Assembly: GCF_008124625.1 (NCBI RefSeq)
Contig: NZ_VNHM01000001.1
Location: forward strand, 248,001 to 312,000
Source: Desulfallas thermosapovorans DSM 6562
GTDB taxonomy: Bacteria > Bacillota > Desulfotomaculia > Desulfotomaculales > Desulfallaceae
Direction: 5' to 3'
Length of the DNA stretch: 64,000 nt
A program made the translations under genes and the position numbers. Of this stretch, positions 62,542 to 64,000 are shown piece by piece. How positions within the stretch are numbered: the stretch's first letter is position 1; every line of letters starts with the position of its first letter. The notes under the pieces are model-generated. The model had not been told where the DNA came from, did not search any database, and worked only from the letters and a program-made list of their open reading frames with translations.

Positions 62542-63417
62542 TTATTTTTTAACCAGCTCGCCAACAGGTACATCGGCTCCCCTGTTCAACAGCGCATCGA
62601 TAATAGTGAGCTCGTTAATTGTGCCCATATAATGCCAGCGCCGGTCCAGCACCGTCACCAGGTGAAACCGGCGGGGTAAAAAGGGTTGGATCAGCTGTCC
62701 CAGGGGGATGTTCTCCATGGCTACCAGTTGTTTAACAGGCAGTACACCTTCCCGGCGCAGTTCCTGCTGCTTGCGCATTAAAAGCTGCACAAATAAGTAG
62801 GGCGCGGCACTGCGCTCCCGGGTGGCGGCGTAAAAAAGGAAAAAGGCTGTTACCGGAATATCCAGCCCGCAGGCACCCCACCATATCCCCGGCACACTTA
62901 CCAGCACGATTAGCACGGCAAATGCTTGCCCCAGCAAAGCTGTCCGGTAAGTGGCCGGGGTGATGCCAATACGGGAGGCTAGGTAGGAGCGTAAAATGCG
63001 CCCGCCGTCAAGGGGCAGGGCGGGCAAAAGGTTGAAGGCTGCCATCAGCAGGTTGCACTGCAAAAAAAATGGACCCAGGTCACTATGCCAGAGCCCGTAA
63101 TTTTTTAGTGCCACAGCCAGGGTAATCATGGCCAGGTTGCTGGCGGGGCCGGCCAATGCGGTATAGGTTTCCCGCAACGGGTCCACCTGTAATTCGGTGC
63201 CGGCCCGGGCCACCCCGCCGAAGGGTAGCAGTTCAACTTCATTGGCGGTGATACCCAGGTGGCGGGCCACCAGGGCATGGGCCATTTCATGCACCAGGAC
63301 CACCCCAAAGGCCACCAAACCCCGGTCCAATACCCCGGCCACAAAAAACAAAGCCAGCAAAGCCAGGAAAAAGGGGTTCAGGTAAATATCAACACCAAAT
63401 ACACGCCCCAGTCGCAT
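62542..63417 (-). CDS. spoIVFB: site-2 metalloprotease SpoIVFB
   Basis: A 291-residue membrane-embedded metalloprotease. HEMAH at H43-x-x-x-H47 and the conserved Asp in LPALPLDGGR at D137 bind zinc within the membrane. The C-terminal part resembles a CBS domain (LPRRFHLVTVLDRRWHYMGTI). In Bacillus, SpoIVFB cuts pro-sigma-K in the mother cell membrane around the forespore. Its neighbour upstream is spoIVFA, which supports the sporulation role. It is followed on the minus strand by the radical SAM gene. Confidence 0.92.
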   Translation of the reverse strand: MRLGRVFGVDIYLNPFFLALLALFFVAGVLDRGLVAFGVVLVHEMAHALVARHLGITANEVELLPFGGVARAGTELQVDPLRETYTALAGPASNLAMITLAVALKNYGLWHSDLGPFFLQCNLLMAAFNLLPALPLDGGRILRSYLASRIGITPATYRTALLGQAFAVLIVLVSVPGIWWGACGLDIPVTAFFLFYAATRERSAAPYLFVQLLMRKQQELRREGVLPVKQLVAMENIPLGQLIQPFLPRRFHLVTVLDRRWHYMGTINELTIIDALLNRGADVPVGELVKK

Positions 63418-63431
63418 ACCGGCACCCCCTG

Positions 63432-64000
63432 TTATTCCCCGTTTATATCCATGCGGGCCAGCGGGTCTACCAGCTTGCCGTTTTCCCGCAGTTCAAAATG
63501 CAGCCCTCCACCGGGCACATCACCGTTCTCACCAACCGAGGCAATGGCCTGACCTGCCTGCACCTGCTGGCCTTCTTCCACAGTTACATCCGCCACACAA
63601 CCATATAATGTGTAAGTCCCGGCACCATGATTGATCAATATATATTGTCCCAATTCCTTATCTTCGGCAATTCTTTCCACCTTACCGGCTAACGCGGCGT
63701 ATACGGGTGCTCCCGGTGACGCGCTGATATCTATGCCGGCGTGGTACCTTTCCATATTATCCACCGGAGACTCAGTCCACCCGAACTGCCCCACCACTGT
63801 ACCGGAAACCGGCAAGGACAACTCCTCCTGGACCAACCCGTCACCTGTTACGGGGCTGGCATCAATTCCCGTGCCCGGGCCGTGAATTACCGGGTTGTCC
63901 CAGTTAACCAGCTGCGCAGCCAGTTGAATTGATTTATCCAGTACCGGCCGAAAGTCCCACTGGGCCGTCAGCAAGTACCTTAAATTGTCCCGCACCTGCT
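63432..64000 (-). CDS. spoIVFA: SpoIVFA-like M23-domain protein (N-terminus beyond window edge)
   Basis: The last about 189 residues of a protein with a LytM/M23 domain. HAGIDISASPGAPVYAALAGKV holds the H-x3-D motif, and GQYILINHGAGTYTLYG follows. The usual HLHFE motif is here GGGLHFEL, so the first His is lost; this fits SpoIVFA, which regulates SpoIVFB rather than cutting peptidoglycan. Its place 14 bases ahead of spoIVFB supports the call. The frame stays open to the window end, so the start and membrane segment are not seen. Confidence 0.85.
   Translation of the reverse strand, partial: QVRDNLRYLLTAQWDFRPVLDKSIQLAAQLVNWDNPVIHGPGTGIDASPVTGDGLVQEELSLPVSGTVVGQFGWTESPVDNMERYHAGIDISASPGAPVYAALAGKVERIAEDKELGQYILINHGAGTYTLYGCVADVTVEEGQQVQAGQAIASVGENGDVPGGGLHFELRENGKLVDPLARMDINGE

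Overview
The window looks like a chromosome segment of a spore-forming, anaerobic, Gram-positive clostridial bacterium of the Peptococcaceae (Desulfotomaculum/Pelotomaculum type). The reasons are the sporulation genes (spoIVFA/spoIVFB, spo0B next to obg, yqhV, short YjcZ-like membrane peptides), the gene order spoIVFA-spoIVFB-radical SAM-DUF2344-rng-rplU-rpmA-spo0B-obg-proB-proA-nadD, strong AGGAGG-type ribosome binding sites with frequent TTG and GTG starts, a PyrR-attenuated pyr operon and a TPP riboswitch. The genus is an inference from gene content, not a measured placement.

Layout. 1-5.6 kb: leftward pyrimidine operon pyrR-pyrB-pyrC-carA-carB (carB runs off the left edge), with a clear promoter and two PyrR attenuators. 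5.7-16.1 kb: mixed genes, including YqhV, an MFS transporter, a secreted seven-repeat FG-GAP protein, a DUF3231 remnant, a beta-carbonic-anhydrase-like protein, an S-layer-anchored protein with SbsA-type domains, a ComA-like phosphosulfolactate synthase, DUF441, rluD-lspA and a VanZ protein. 16.3-18.8 kb: thiolase, 3-hydroxybutyryl-CoA dehydrogenase and a free-standing AMP-ligase C-terminal domain. 18.8-28.6 kb: ferredoxin, an odd DegT-family protein, two metallophosphoesterases, an aminotransferase, small unknown proteins and three tiny membrane peptides. 28.6-32.3 kb: pabA-pabB-pabC behind a structured leader, and a NUDIX protein. 32.4-35.4 kb: zur-znuA-znuC-znuB zinc uptake. 37.3-40.5 kb: TPP-riboswitch-controlled thiM-thiE-HAD phosphatase-thiD, then rnhB.

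41.5-47.6 kb is an accessory island and the most unusual part. It holds a degenerate two-repeat CRISPR remnant, a MazEF-like toxin-antitoxin pair whose toxin is broken by two in-frame stops, a DUF3800-helical-repeat protein, a convergent protein read as CARF-HEPN-CARF, and a three-repeat CRISPR array with the same repeat family as the remnant. No cas10, cas1, cas2 or effector-complex gene lies in the window. I propose that this is a detached type III CRISPR accessory module, or a stand-alone nucleotide-signalling defence locus.

47.6-64 kb returns to core genes: a radical SAM protein, an Rsm22-like methyltransferase, Dps-like and RRM proteins, then the leftward nadD/proA/proB/obg/spo0B/rpmA/rplU/rng/spoIVF cluster that runs off the right edge.

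Short dispersed repeats of one family (four copies) and several nested palindromes lie between genes. All gene calls are from reading the sequence. No alignment or database search was run.
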